Of a DNA stretch of 54,410 nt, positions 1-11,379 are shown one piece after another. This DNA is from Gnetum montanum (taxonomy: Eukaryota > Streptophyta > Gnetopsida > Gnetales > Gnetaceae). The stretch is taken from contig MNCI01004338.1 of the NCBI GenBank assembly GCA_015680685.1, positions 74,316 to 128,725 on the forward strand. The letters are read 5' to 3'. A program made the translations under genes and the position numbers. Under the pieces are notes generated by a model that made no database searches, had not been told where the DNA came from, and saw only the letters and a program-made list of their open reading frames with translations. Position 1 is the stretch's first letter, and every line of letters starts with the position of its first letter.

Positions 1-2309
1 CATAGTTGGAGCAGGTGGTGATGGAGCTGACAGTGGAAGACATGCAGACATATGAGAGGGGTAGTACGTATGTAGAACATCATCCCAAGGAGAAAATGTT
101 CTATAGTACTCAGGGGCCTAGTAGTGAGGATGAAGTGCAACATGACTAGTAGAGTCACGTGGAGAGATTAGTTGCTAAACGTAATACCCATACGAGTTAG
201 GTTAATGATAAGGATATTTTTGATATGGTGGTAGCATTCCCCATGACTGTGGGTGTTTCCACCATTGATACTATTCATTTAGTTATGGTGGAGTTCCACT
301 CAGATAATATGTCAAGGGTTGGTGAAACTACCTTGGGTTACCTTGAGGATAGGATAACCTTCTGGGTGTTTGCCATCTTTTTAATCGTGGGTTTAGTGCA
401 TACACCCTAGACTCTTATAGATGTGACACTAATGGAAAACATCCCTTAGGATGGTTATATTGGTAAATCTCACATTCTTCATCATTGTCTGTGTTTGAAT
501 CCACAACCTCTTCAATGATGGCAACCTTGCCCTTACCTTTGTTACACGTATACTCAACTTCTTTCTTTCTCCTCCTCTCTCGGTCACCACTTGGTTCTCT
601 AGACTCCTTTACTATTTTTAGGATAGTTTGAAATTTTTTTTTAGGGAGTTCCACATTTGATCAAACCTTGCCAATACTTTTGAAGAAAATTTTTGAATGG
701 GAAAATTCTTTCTATTCACCATCTCTTCAAGTGGTGACTCTTCCTCATTTTCACAAAATCTAATTTCCTTCTTTCAGAGGGAAGGATCTCTATTGTTTTC
801 TTTCACACTCTCTCTTTTCCTCAACTTACCTTCCTCCTTGGCAACTTGCTCCAATAATCTTTGTATTTAGTGGGCTCTGAGCTTGGATAGCCTTCCTTAG
901 GCATAAGTCCCAAGGGTTCTTTGCATTTCGTACCTGAGCCCATCTACAAGATGGCGTAGTTGTTCCTTCTACGAGTAACCATGGCCAAGACAATGATGTA
1001 ATAATGAATAATATTGGCCCATGGCAGCATCCAAGGATTCATGTCCTCCTTGTTTCCATCCTTGGATTTGCTTATGCAGGTTGGACACTCGAGAGTACGT
1101 TTGATACTTATTTTTGAATAGCTCCAACATGGTACTTCATTGATGAATGGATTCTAGTTCTAAGGACTAATACCAGCTTTTTGCTTCCTTGATCACTATA
1201 TGTGGAAACAACTTTAACTTTTTCCATTCATTTTCTATATTTTTCAAGGAACATGCATCGTGGAATGCTTGTAGATGGTTTTGAGAATCAGCATTGTATC
1301 CCCCTTCAAATCATGGGATGTTATTCATATCCAGTCTTTTGATCCTACTATCTTTTTGGTGCCTTGTTGGAATCCTAACGACCTCTGTTATATCTAACAT
1401 ACTTTAAGTGGTGAGAAGGGATTCATCGTGATCATACTATTTATGGTGTCTATGATGCCTATGTTGTTCCCTACTCTCCCTTCTTTCATGAGGTATCTCT
1501 TTGGATTGCCCTCATTCCATTTCTCGACTGTTTTGTCTATGATCTCTATTTCGCTTACCCTTGTTCTCATGGTCTTACCCTTTGTGAATATGTTGAGATC
1601 CCGAAGGAGAGGGGGAAGAAGATGATGAAGGTGAAGAGGAAGAAGGATTGGCACCATGATAGCACCTGTCACTTCCTCTTTGGTGGTCGCAGCCTAAATC
1701 ATGATTATGATCGGAATGTTTGTCATTGTAATGTGTTCGTGTTCCTTTTTCAGACCCTTTGTGTCCATTGGTACTAGAACTTGGGTTATTAATAGTTGAA
1801 TGAAGATTCTAATACCCATATCCTTAACCAAACTCAATGAGAGGAACATCGTTTTGTGGAAAATCTCCCAAGATATGTTTGCCATTGTCATTTTCACTTA
1901 GGACATATAGGGCATCTTGAGACCACTTCCCCTTCACAGATTTGTAATGTTTCTCCTATTGAAAATCCATATAGCATTGTGCTTCCATGGATCAATAATC
2001 CCTCAAATATTGTTCATGCATAATGTACTCTGATTGTAAGTACTGCATACCAATTCATGTGAGAGCATGAAGAAGCATTCTTGGAATTGAGTGATCAGAA
2101 GGTAACACTATGTTATCTTCTAAATTATGCCATTGAAGTTGTTCATCCTAGTGGAGGATAAAGGTAAAGTTTGGTATATACTCATCTAGATGAGCAAATA
2201 CTATGCAAATCTATTGGTTCACTAGTGGATCATCATGTGCATCCTACCTTTGATTGTTCATGGTGTCAAACTTAGTCGGTGAAGCACTCTCATAAGAAGA
2301 AGGAGACAT
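1..2309 (-). pseudogene. gag relic of element D
   Basis: The start is placed at the ATG at 2309-2307, whose Met-Ser-rich opening matches the start of element C gag. The reading frame is broken by many stops and frameshifts. A Ser/Pro/His-rich, charged middle lies at about 1900-1400. The capsid-like middle part is only weakly visible. At about 415-654 a Lys/Arg/Glu-rich stretch leads into a zinc-knuckle-like motif with Cys, His-Pro-Lys-Gly and a final Cys, in which the second Cys has become Tyr. The rest (1-410) matches the gag-protease linker of C at about 25400-25720. In an active element this protein would form the particle that packages RNA; this copy cannot encode one. Confidence 0.72.
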
Positions 2310-2427
2310 GATTAATTATTCAGTGTGAAATACTCTTTTTTCAATGATTGTAGGATAACTAACCCTAAGGGTTCATTCTAATGATGGAAATATTTCTTAA
2401 GTTCTAATTAGTGCACAAACAACAAAA

Positions 2428-2445
2428 TCCCCTGCAACGGTGCCA
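2428..2445 (-). other. Primer-binding site of element D (tRNA-Asp type)
   Basis: On the minus strand, one base after the LTR end, the sequence reads TGGCACCGTTGCAGGGGA. Plant tRNA-Asp has a 3' end complementary to TGGCGCCGTTGCCGGGGA, so 16 of 18 positions agree. It fixes the orientation of the element and its lineage (Athila/Tat elements often use this primer). It is the best preserved PBS in the window. Confidence 0.8.
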
Positions 2446-2446
2446 A

Positions 2447-3286
2447 TGATGAGAGGCTAGGTACCCGTATGTCCAACCATATGAATACGACCATTCATGT
2501 GCAATCTGGTCGAACTCCAAATATTAAGTGCTTATGTGCTTACATAGAACAAGGATAAGTTATGCAGTCGTTGTCTTCCCAAGATTACTTATAAGACACA
2601 ATTGTATGATTAAGTAAACTCAAGGTATATGATTTTTATGTTTTTTATGTTTTATGTTCTTGGTGCTTAAAATAGAGAAATGAAATAATTTAGTAACTAA
2701 TTTGATTTCTCAACTATTCTCTAACTAGTCTTAACACCAGCATCTGTTCCCACTCTCTAGACACATCCTGAACCAGTGTAATACTACTGGGATTACCAAA
2801 TGCTAGTATTACTAGGTTACCAAGTGTTCCACGTATGCTCAAAGTGGTCATGTTGAGTGTGCTAATTCGTTGATAATTAACAATTCAATAGAAATAACAT
2901 TGATTAACTAATGATAGTATCAAATAATAGTAAATAACATTAAATTCAATAATTAAGTTATTCTGAATGTTGCAAGGTTTATCACAAAGTTCATCTTTAT
3001 TTCTAGACACAAGGTGTACTCAGGTACATAATGCTTGAATAATGATCCATTCACTTTATGACTCCTACTGCAGGCACGTAGAAATAATTCTAACTCTGGA
3101 AGGAAAAAATTACAAGAGTTTAGCTAAGAGACTAAAAACTAATATGAAACCAAGTGATCCTATCTCTTATTTATAGGCAATGAGATAGGTTTTGACATCG
3201 CATGTTCGATATCACTTCGGCATCTACGATATTGTATATTTGAGATCGAGGGCTCGATATCAAGGGTCCAATATTAGGACTCATCA
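2447..3286 (-). repeat. 5' LTR of element D
   Basis: The LTR is about 840 bp and runs TGATGA...CTCATCA on the plus strand. Read on the minus strand it contains GATATC-like palindromes (about 3190-3275), then a TATA box (CTATAAATAAG, 3166-3176), then the transcribed part. The partner LTR is outside the window, so age cannot be estimated. Confidence 0.8.
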
Positions 3287-3516
3287 CTCATGATCTCGAT
3301 TACCTACTAGAATAAGGGATGAAAGCTAGTTTGAATATTGGAATTACATAGCGAGGAAAATTCCAAAGTGATTGGGATTCAAACCAATACTTTTGGTTAT
3401 GACTTGGAATCATCTTTGAATCTAAATTCAATGAAAAAATATTGCAATTGCAAAATTCGCATGAAGATAAAGTTTTGAATCCATGATTCCCCAAAAATAT
3501 TTCCAGTGCAAACACT

Positions 3517-3724
3517 AATCATTATCATCAACATCATCATCTTAGCCTTGTCCTAACAAAATGGGATTGGCTACATGAGTTCTTTTTTTCCATTTGCCTC
3601 TATGAAGAGTTAAATCTTTGTTTATTTGTAGTTTCTTTAAATTATCTTTGATTATTTTTTTCTATATCTTCTTTGGCCATCTTTAAGTGGCTTTTCTAGA
3701 ACAGTGATGTAACAACATTTGTTT
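3517..3724 (-). pseudogene. 3' end of an RTE-type LINE (left half of a split copy)
   Basis: The stretch starts with a short ATC/ATG-rich tail (TCATCAACATCATCATC) and then a block around 'AGCCTTGTCCTAAC...GGGATTGGCTACATG', which is a well-known 3' end of plant RTE LINEs. RTE elements typically end in short microsatellite tails rather than long poly(A). The matching upstream part, with the reverse-transcriptase C-terminus, lies at 12193-12930; element A was inserted between the halves. Confidence 0.7.
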
Positions 3725-3729
3725 ATAGG

Positions 3730-4351
3730 TGATGAGTGGCGAGGTACCCCTACACTCAACCATACGAATACGAGCGTTTCACACACGATCCGTTCGAACT
3801 CCGCAGTCGGACTAGTTGTGGTATCTAGATAGTTATCCTTAGTTTGCAGTTCGTTGTCTTCCCATCTGGACTAGTGTTAACTTTTTCACATATGGTTTAG
3901 TCTAGAGTGAGGTGTATGATGTGTTTCTATGCTAATGCTACTCCTGAGTATGATGGTACATAAGATTAACTAAGCTAAGAGAGAAAGGGTGAGAGAGAAC
4001 CTAGCTAGCCTAAGTGCGATGAGCATCCATTCCTCAATCATTCGTACATATTTTGGACCTCGTGCATGACTACCACTAGGATTACCAAGCATAGATCCTA
4101 GGTACACTACTAGGTTACCAAGTAGTTGCACTTAAATGCTTGTGATTAAGTTGTACTCATTCCGCATTTAACAAGAGTTTAAAGGTGAGAGATATTAACT
4201 AAGAAAGTAGTAAATAACAATTAAATAACTAATAATTAAACCAAGTGAATGCTACAATGATGAAGTAATCTTGATCTTTATTTCCAATCATGTGCATGTC
4301 CAAGTACATCACATTCAAATAAGGATGCCATACAATTACAATCACCACACT
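3730..4351 (-). repeat. 3' LTR of element A, truncated at an N
   Basis: About 620 bp matches the start of the right LTR (11380-12010) closely by eye, roughly nine of ten bases. It stops at the N at 4352; the remaining stretch with the TATA region and the CTCATCA end, about 190 bp in the partner LTR, is missing. The loss coincides with the N, so it is probably an assembly gap and not a biological deletion. Confidence 0.85.
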
Positions 4352-4352
4352 N
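4352..4352. other. Assembly gap (single N) hiding an LTR/internal boundary
   Basis: Left of the N the sequence is LTR; right of it the sequence already matches the internal 3' region of element B (about 45700-45760). The end of the LTR, the polypurine tract and part of the 3' untranslated region are absent. One N therefore stands for roughly 300 missing bases. Confidence 0.8.
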
Positions 4353-4441
4353 GGTTCATGCAGTAGTGTGGAATCAAACAAAATTGAGACACAACATAGA
4401 GAATGCGAAAAGAAATCATATGGCTACAAAATTGGTGGAAC

Positions 4442-7229
4442 TCATGTAGTTCTTGGTGGTGGTGGCTCCTCCATAGGTGCTTTCCCCTTATCTTGTGCTC
4501 CAGGTCTTGGGACTTGATGGTGTTGAAGTATGGCCTAGAGTTTCTCCTCTTTGGTTTGGGATCCTGTGCTGTCCATGCTAATGTTCTGAAATTTGATGGA
4601 GTTGACACCACCCATGGGCAGGGTAGCTATCAAAACATTTGATTTGCCTTGACATACCAAGCCACAAACAACCATCGTTCCTCCTCGTAGGCTTTGGCTT
4701 TGTCTTTGTATTCTTGAAAATATGCAAGCTGTCAAGCCAAATCTGTTACAACACCTTTTTGTCCTTGGTAGTTTCCTTTCACCACCTCAAGTTCAGAATT
4801 TTCAATCTCCAGTTTTTGCAATATCTTCTTGCGTTCTACAAATTCTGTTTCATATTTGCTGTAGGTGGTAGCTACTTGTTGTTCAAGCTCTATCCTCAGG
4901 TGCCCTACTATTAACATGGCAAGGTTGGCAGACCACAAATTTTTAAACTCCATGTATTCTGTAAGATCCTAGATCTGCAGGTCCCAATTCTTAACTTCCA
5001 CTTGGTGGGTAAAGGCATATTTGTCCAATATGGCCTGCCAGTCAGTGTGGTGAGCATTGATAACATTGATGTGGGCCTTGGCCATATGGATCTCCTTCTC
5101 AAGGATCTGTTTGTACATCCGCACTTGGTCTCGGAAGTGCTCCTTTAGCTTTTCATGCTGCTTAGCCTCATTTTGCCACGTGCTTATTTCAATAGCTATC
5201 TTTTGGCAGATGGTGCGTACCTCCTCCATTGAGAGGGTTCGATTCTCCCTGGGTAAATGGCTCATTTCTTGGTTGAATTTGTTGAATTTTTGTCACAACT
5301 GATGGAAATGTTCTTCGAGAACATTCTTTTGCTTCTCCAAGAGGTCAACCAAAGGTTTTCGGCAACAAGTTGCTTGTTTTCCTCTTGTAAGGCCTTGAGT
5401 TACTTGGTATGAACATGAGTTTGCACCTGTGATGTAGAGCCATCCAAAACAACCTTCTGTTTTTCTTTTATCACCTTCTTATTATCTGTTAGTAGTCTGA
5501 TTAGTTGCTCAATTTTGAAACTGTCCAGCTAGTCTATGGGAACAAATTGCAAAGGGTCCTACTGTGCTACTTGTAGAGCCACGAGCTTTTCTTGCAATTT
5601 TTGCACCTCTACTTTAGCATGTTTAGCCCTCACCTCTATCAAGACTAGCTTTCCCTTAGTGGAAATGAGGTCTGATTAAATTGCTGTAACATCTTGAGGG
5701 ATGTCAAACAGTGATGTCATTACTTGTCTTATTTGTAGCAATCAATCAATCACATCCTCATGTTCCACAGGAGTCATTGAGGTTCCAACCAAAGTTTGAG
5801 CATCTTGTGCTCCTGTGAGATCTGTCGATGGTATAATAGTTACATTGGAAAATTATTTAATGTGGTTTACGACCACTTCTACGGCTCCCACTACATCCTG
5901 GTGTTGCATGACCACCACTGTGGCCCCTTCACCAGTTTCTAATTACACTTGGAAAGATGCAGCATTTTGTGAGATCTGTTGTGACCAAGTACTTTCCCCT
6001 CCTCCTATGTGGATGGACACCTCACCTCTTGCATGATCCAAAGAAACTGTGGGTTGTATGGCATCATCAATGACGTGGAAGAGATTTGCATCATCACGAC
6101 TTCCCCAACTGACTGTCTCAGCGATGGCCCTGAGATGGCTCATCGATGGTATGTAATCTTACGGTGGTGGTGGTTGATCCTGGCCCATGCTAGGCCCTAC
6201 TTCCTATTGTTGGCTGGGTCCCATACTTGGAAGTTGGATAGGTCCTACAAGTTGAGTTGCAGTTGGTCTAGCCATCTGTTCTTTTTCTTATTCTGGTCCC
6301 AGCGTCTCACCAGTGATTTTCCATGCAGCTAGTGGCTTTAACAATTTAGCATATGAAGCATTTTGGGCTTTTTGAAGGACATCATTAGTGTATCCTCTAA
6401 TACCAGTACATTGGCACAACTTCCTGATAAGACAAGGCAAGGGTAAGACAAGCTTCCGTGTCTTCTATTCTTCAAACCAACTTAGGATCTCTGTGAAATA
6501 TAGATGAGGTAGGTTAGCATTAACCTTTTCCATTAGCACTGCACATCACCTTGCCACATATGTTGAAATCCTTTTTAGGCCCTTTGTGGGGAAGAGGTGA
6601 TACATTCCAATTTTGAAATAGATCCTCTCTTCCGTCATCAACTCTCCAAATGTCTTATCCTTACCATATGCCCTCTCCAACCAAACTCATCATGCATTAG
6701 GGTTTGAATGAGTGGATAACTGAGCAACCTTTGGCCCTATATTCAAAAGTTTTAATACTTCTGAAATGGCCTACATAGAGAAATCAACTGTCACACCAAA
6801 AATGTTAACGATGGTGCCTTATTTTCTATTGTGCCAAAACTAGTACGTTTCCCCTAGGTACTAGGCACTGCTTATAGAGAGGATAGGCCATAAGGGAGAT
6901 CCTTTAAGGTGGTCCCTAACAGCCTCAAGAGAAAACTTTGTGAAAGATTCAAAATTTAATTCCACAATCACCACAGTGAATGTGGATCTTTCATGGATAG
7001 CCTAAACACAATCCTGGGGCAACGTGAGATGTTGTCCCTGTTTAGGTGCTGTAGCAGCTCCTCCTTCTACCTACCTAGATTGTACAGTAGCAAGGTTTTC
7101 TTGATGAATGCTAAATGATTGTTCCTCTTGCTTTGCATGTTGTCTGGCAAGGACTTGTTCTTCACCTCTCCTACGTCGTTTGCTTCCACCTTGAGCAAGA
7201 CCTTCCTATTGTCCACTTTTCAGGGCCAT
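4442..7229 (-). pseudogene. Second gene of element A: coiled-coil retroelement protein after gag
   Basis: The start is an ATG at 7229-7227 (Met-Ala-Leu-Lys) that aligns with MAPK of element B; the shared TGA stop is at 4444-4442, giving about 2.79 kb, or 929 codons before decay. Order: a basic N-terminus (KRRRRG), a central domain around 6700-6400 resembling the plant-retroelement 'putative plant transposon protein' domain, a Pro/Gln-rich linker near 6300-6170, then a long charged, heptad-rich region (about 5700-4500) likely to form coiled coils; one clear open piece is at 5265-4969. The C-terminal part includes a Cys-Pro-Trp/Trp-Thr region also seen in B and C. Stops and frameshifts make it non-functional. 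The role is unknown: Athila elements carry an env-like gene at this position, but I see no signal peptide or membrane segment here. Confidence 0.7.
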
Positions 7230-7596
7230 CTGTAATCACACAGGGCCAAGCATTAGTAAGGTTGTCTCCAAAGTTAAGTTATACCTTACTACTTGCCTTA
7301 ATTAATTTATTTTATCTCTGTGTGATGTTTCATTAAATATTATAATAATGAGTCCTGTTTACTTAGGTGGTTTCCAAATTTAGTTTCCCAATGTACCTAA
7401 GGGGATGAATTATTTTCAGCACAATTATCCTTAGTATTATAACTAATTACCCTTGATAATTTTCTTTGGGTGATGAAAAATTCCAAAAAAGTTATGTGCT
7501 ATTTGGCATGTGTCCCTCCCCCACAACTAAGTTAAACACTTTGAGTTCAAGTAGGTTTAGACGGAATGAAAATCGAAGTACTAGCGAGCGAGATAT

Positions 7597-7713
7597 GGAT
7601 AGAAAAGAAAGGGTCGCATAATCACGAGTCGTAGAGAAAAATTTGAAAAACTTCNGGATAGAAAAGGAAGGGTCGCATAATCACGAGTCGTAGAGAAAAA
7701 TTTGAAAAACTTC
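7597..7713. other. 58-bp duplication around an N: unmerged contig ends
   Basis: Bases 7597-7654 and 7656-7713 are the same 58-bp sequence with one substitution, separated only by the N at 7655. Element B has a single copy at the equivalent place (about 48950-49020). This is the pattern left when two overlapping contigs are scaffolded without merging. The duplication should not be read as biology. Confidence 0.88.
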
Positions 7714-7760
7714 CCTGTGTGAATTTTGGAAAATGATGTTAAGTTTTGTGGGGGGGTCAC

Positions 7761-7888
7761 ATATTTATAAGCTAATGTGACATGCTATTGCGTATGTGAT
7801 ATCATGTATGTGACATGCTATTGCGTATGTGATATCATGTACGTGATATCTCGTTGGCCATGATATCGCGTATGCGATATCGCGTCGA
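7761..7888 (-). promoter_or_regulatory. Internal promoter-like block upstream of the second gene of A
   Basis: On the minus strand a cluster of GATATC palindromes (core forms such as GATATCGCGTATGCGATATC, about 7888-7798) is followed by CTTATAAATAT (7771-7761). The second gene begins about 530 bp further on. The same order, GATATC cluster then TATA box, forms the promoter region of this element's own LTR (12170 down to 12099). The inference is that the element carries a second, internal copy of its promoter type. Confidence 0.55.
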
Positions 7889-9251
7889 TGTTTAGGTTGA
7901 GGGAAAACTACTGAATTTTGAAGGTTTTTTTGGAATTAAAAATGGAAATTATGGACATGTGTGCACATTTTAAAGGGTTCTATGATAATTTAGATAGTTT
8001 TGAAGGCACAAATGAGTATATGTGGGTGGACTTTGATTCATAAAGCCTCGGGTGGTAAGTGAGAGAAAAAGATCACATAATGGTACATAGGAATGTTGGA
8101 ATTTAGAGGGATAGCAATAGGGAAAGAATATCATGGAAAATACACTGAGGGTAATAATTGGTGTGTGTGAGTTGTGTCATGAGTGAAAATTACAAGAGAT
8201 TACACAAGTGGATCCTCCCCAAAACAGGTTCCAACCTATAATGCCCTTATGTAACCACACTTAAAAGTGTATGTGGGCACTAGAAGGGTTAAATGTAATC
8301 CACACTAGTTCCACAAAACACACACATGTAAGTATCATCAAAATGAGGTAAGAATTCCATGCTATATGAGACACGAGCAAAAATTACATGAACAACAAGA
8401 TGAGATGGGGTATAGAAGGGATTGTAGAAATTGGGACATGATGTAACTAACCCAAGGCATAATGAATCCTACGTGTAAAGCATGATTAATGTGTCATTAA
8501 CCCATCGTTCCAAGATCAAGACCAAGTCCATTCCTCTAATTAGTGACACCGCATTGTTTCATCCCATGATGAGCGACTATGAGAGTACCATAACAAGAAG
8601 GCGTATGATCACTTGACATTTTATTCAAGGGAGGAGTAATTTGTGCTTTGTGGGACTTTTCTATTGTTTTTTTATCGCTGAATCCAGAGAAGCTACCAAG
8701 CTTTAGGCATGGGTGCATGTCTTTCCAATGGAACCCCCTAGAATAGCATTAGATTTTTGAGTGCCCTTTTGATTACTCTTACTCCCCTTTTTCGTTAGAT
8801 CTACAAGGATCTTATACAACCACGTTGCATGATAACTCTCACAGATGTTACCAAAGGGAATCTGCAAGTCCCCTTGATGTCACACCCTAATCATTCCCTC
8901 TTGGTCCATCCTTCTTCATTCTAGGTACAATGAACATAAAATTAATTTTAAGTTTTAATAATGTTAAGAATATCACTGTACCCTCGAATAGAACCTATTA
9001 TTTGTAGAATGGATGAGTGGGTGTAATGGGCTCATTGTCCACATAGTTGATCACTCGAGACTTGATAACATAGAACACACCTCAACCAATGAGCCACATG
9101 AGTGTTTTATTCATAGACGAGATTACTTATAAAAATGTAAGAAGACAAAAAGTCGAAAAGGAGAAAATAAGAAATTAAAAAATGAAAAACTAGAAAACAA
9201 AGAGTTGTAAAATTAAAGAAAATGAAAAATATTTATTAATCCCGCTTGTTA
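7889..9251 (-). other. Spacer of element A without a gene
   Basis: This stretch separates gag from the internal promoter-like block. It matches the spacer of B (about 49140-50470) along most of its length, including short open pieces around 8536-8718 and 49740-49952 that share a Met-His-Pro-Cys-Leu-Lys start. The likeness covers both coding-like and untranslated DNA, so I do not call a protein. The part at 8850-9240 also matches fragment E (17990-18450). It holds no trace of RT or integrase motifs. Confidence 0.6.
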
Positions 9252-11238
9252 TTATAATGGGGGATATCCCCCATAACTAAATGGTTGAGCATGGCGAGGG
9301 TTAACAAATGAAATATGAGGATCCTTGCATGTTGGAAACATTGAAACTTGGTCATACCTACCCCATTGGGGTTCACACACTTGGTTATAGTAAGCATAGT
9401 GGGGAAATTTATGAGATATGATTTCCAGATAAAGAGTTGACCCACTATGATATTTGGGACCATTAGATGGTATGTAGGGATCAGGATGTTGCCCTCCATG
9501 GATGTATTCATTGGGTCGTATGGTTGTTGGAGTGTTAATTGGTGGCCCTGATGAAGTAACATGAGGCATTGGGTTTGAAGATAGGGGTGCACAACAATTT
9601 TGGACTTTTGCTGAGTTCGAGAATGTAGTGGCCTTGGAATTGTGTTGTCCCTTCCTATTGTCATTTATAAAGAAGGGACGCCTTCGATGTTGCAGAGGTC
9701 TCTTACTGTTGTTGGCAATAGTAGCATAAATAATGTTTGTGGGTTGTTGCTGTGGTGCAGACACCTTAGGAACAGTTGGTGGCACTGTAGAAGGAGGGAA
9801 AGGATGAGAATGTTGAAAATTAAGAGAAGTGTGAGGTGCACAAGGTGGTGGTTGTGTTGAGGACATGGGCTGATAGTATTGAGGAGAATGGTAATGCGGC
9901 GATATAGAGTATGTTCACCCTGTTGGGGAAACAGGATGTTGAACTATGTAAGTGTTTAGATTCAGATGATACAAAGGGTGTCTCTAGTGTAGGGGTGGCT
10001 TCCCCCATGACTAGGATTGTTGCCATTGTAATCGAACACAGTATCTCTATACAAACTCTAGGTGTAACGTGTTTCCCTAGTGCTCATATAAATGTAACAA
10101 TATTGGGCATTGACCCTTGGGGTGATTGTACATGAAAATTTTGCATTCATACATATGATTGGCAATTGAGCTCTTATTTCCTTTGTCCCTTCTTTCCGAT
10201 TGTCTAATGATATTTTGTTCTATTTCTTGGGTTGTCAGAACTCTATCTCCAATAATATTGATATATTCTCCACACTTTTTTATGCGTCCATTCCAACATC
10301 TTATTAATCTTTGCCTCGACTTCCTCTAATTATTGTTGTATTGGAAAAGATGGTTATTTCTCCTTATGATAGGTTGATTTCTCGTTTTTATGATCATGGA
10401 CCTTTGTTAAGTTGAGATTTTGGTCCCATTGATGTTTTTCAACACTCTCCCATCTAGCCATTTCTCCTTCTTCTTTTGCTACCTCCTTAATAAGCTCTTG
10501 GAATTGATGGGTTTGTAGTTCGTATAGTTGACCTTGGGCATACATCCCTAGGGTCTCTCTTGTTTCATCACGTAGCCCATCAATGATATGGTACATTAGC
10601 CTTTTCTTGGAGAACTCATGGCTTGGACAGTTGTTTAATAGTGCATAATATCTTTCTAAGGCCATGTCCAAGGATTCATGTTGTGCTTGTTTCTACTCTT
10701 GGATTTGTTTCCTCAAGGCTGACACTCTTGCATAGGTTTGATATCTTTCGTTAAAAAGTTCTACCATTTTTGACCAATGTCATATTGAATTTGGTTTTAA
10801 CGATCTATACCATACTTTTGCTTGGCCAACGAGTGTCATAGGAAAGAGCTTAAGTTTTTGCCAACCGTTATCAATGTTGTTCCATGTATAGGCATCGTAG
10901 AAGGCTTGTAAATGTTGTTGTGGATCTAAGTCATAGCCTCCTAAAAAATTGGGAAAGCTGTTTAAATTGAGCCTGGGTAGATGGCTCTCTTTACGATGCC
11001 TACAAGAGATTCAAATAGCCTATTGTATTTGTGTTAGGCTTGTAGTGGCTAGTAGGGGTTCATCATCATCTTGTAAGTTATGCTTTCATGCATTGGGATG
11101 ATGTTGCCTTTGTTTACATTTATAAGAAACCCCCACCTTGGGTTGCGTACTCCAATCTTCATTGTCATATAATTCATTGGTTATCCAATTAATTTCCTCA
11201 CTAGATATGGCATTATCGTAGTCTTGTAGGAGAGGCAT
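9252..11238 (-). pseudogene. gag relic of element A
   Basis: The start is the ATG at 11238-11236 (Met-Pro-Leu-Leu-Gln-Asp); the frame ends near 9252 after Tyr-Pro-Pro-Leu. The N-terminal half (about 11000-10350) carries the retrotransposon gag/capsid core: a Gly-Tyr-Asp-x-Asp-Pro-Gln-x-His-Leu-Gln-Ala-Phe region, then helices with LDMALERYYALLNNCPSH and a GLRDETRETLGMYAQGQ segment. The C-terminal part (9866-9252) is rich in Pro, Gln, Thr and Asn. No CCHC zinc knuckle is visible, unlike in C, D and E. It is about 660 codons long with at least one frameshift and several stops. Confidence 0.8.
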
Positions 11239-11360
11239 GGTTGTGCGATTATGTGTGAATTTATATGTAACTTTTTATAATTATTTCTTTCTAAAAGATA
11301 TATCGTTAATTCCTATACAACGACCTTGTATGATATAACTAACCTGGATAACTAGCACCA

Positions 11361-11378
11361 TCCCTAGTAATGGCACTA
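11361..11378 (-). other. Primer-binding site of element A
   Basis: Directly after the 5' LTR the minus strand reads TAGTGCCATTACTAGGGA, a decayed match to the tRNA-Asp-complementary site TGGCGCCGTTGCCGGGGA. It lies at the same distance from the LTR end as in D and B. Confidence 0.65.
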
Positions 11379-11379
11379 A

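Larger units (their letters stand above)
1..3286 (-). mobile_element. Element D: Ty3/gypsy Athila/Tat-like LTR retrotransposon, 5' part only
   Basis: The element lies on the minus strand and is cut by the left edge of the window. Reading leftward it has a 5' LTR (2447-3286), a primer-binding site (2428-2445) and a decayed gag that runs into the window edge; pol and the 3' LTR lie outside. Its LTR begins TGATGA and ends CTCATCA, like elements A, B, C and G, and shares blocks with them (the GGTAACCC/ACTACTGGG region and the TATA region), so all belong to one superfamily. Its gag is closest to that of C. The target duplication cannot be tested because the left end is missing. Confidence 0.8.

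Noticed and set aside
225-410. Open frame of 61 codons on the plus strand near the window start
   Set aside because: It is antisense to the gag-protease linker of element D; the minus strand matches element C protein and this one matches nothing.
2428-2445. Possible tRNA-Asp gene fragment
   Set aside because: Only the 18-bp complement of the 3' end is present and it lies exactly after an LTR, so it is a primer-binding site.
4403-5302. Plus-strand open frames opposite the second gene of A
   Set aside because: The minus-strand reading has the conserved coiled-coil composition shared with B and C; the plus-strand frames are shadows.
7760-7890. Repeated GATATC units as a CRISPR-like array or satellite
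   Set aside because: Repeats are short palindromes with irregular spacing, no constant spacer length, and they occur in LTR promoters of a plant retroelement.
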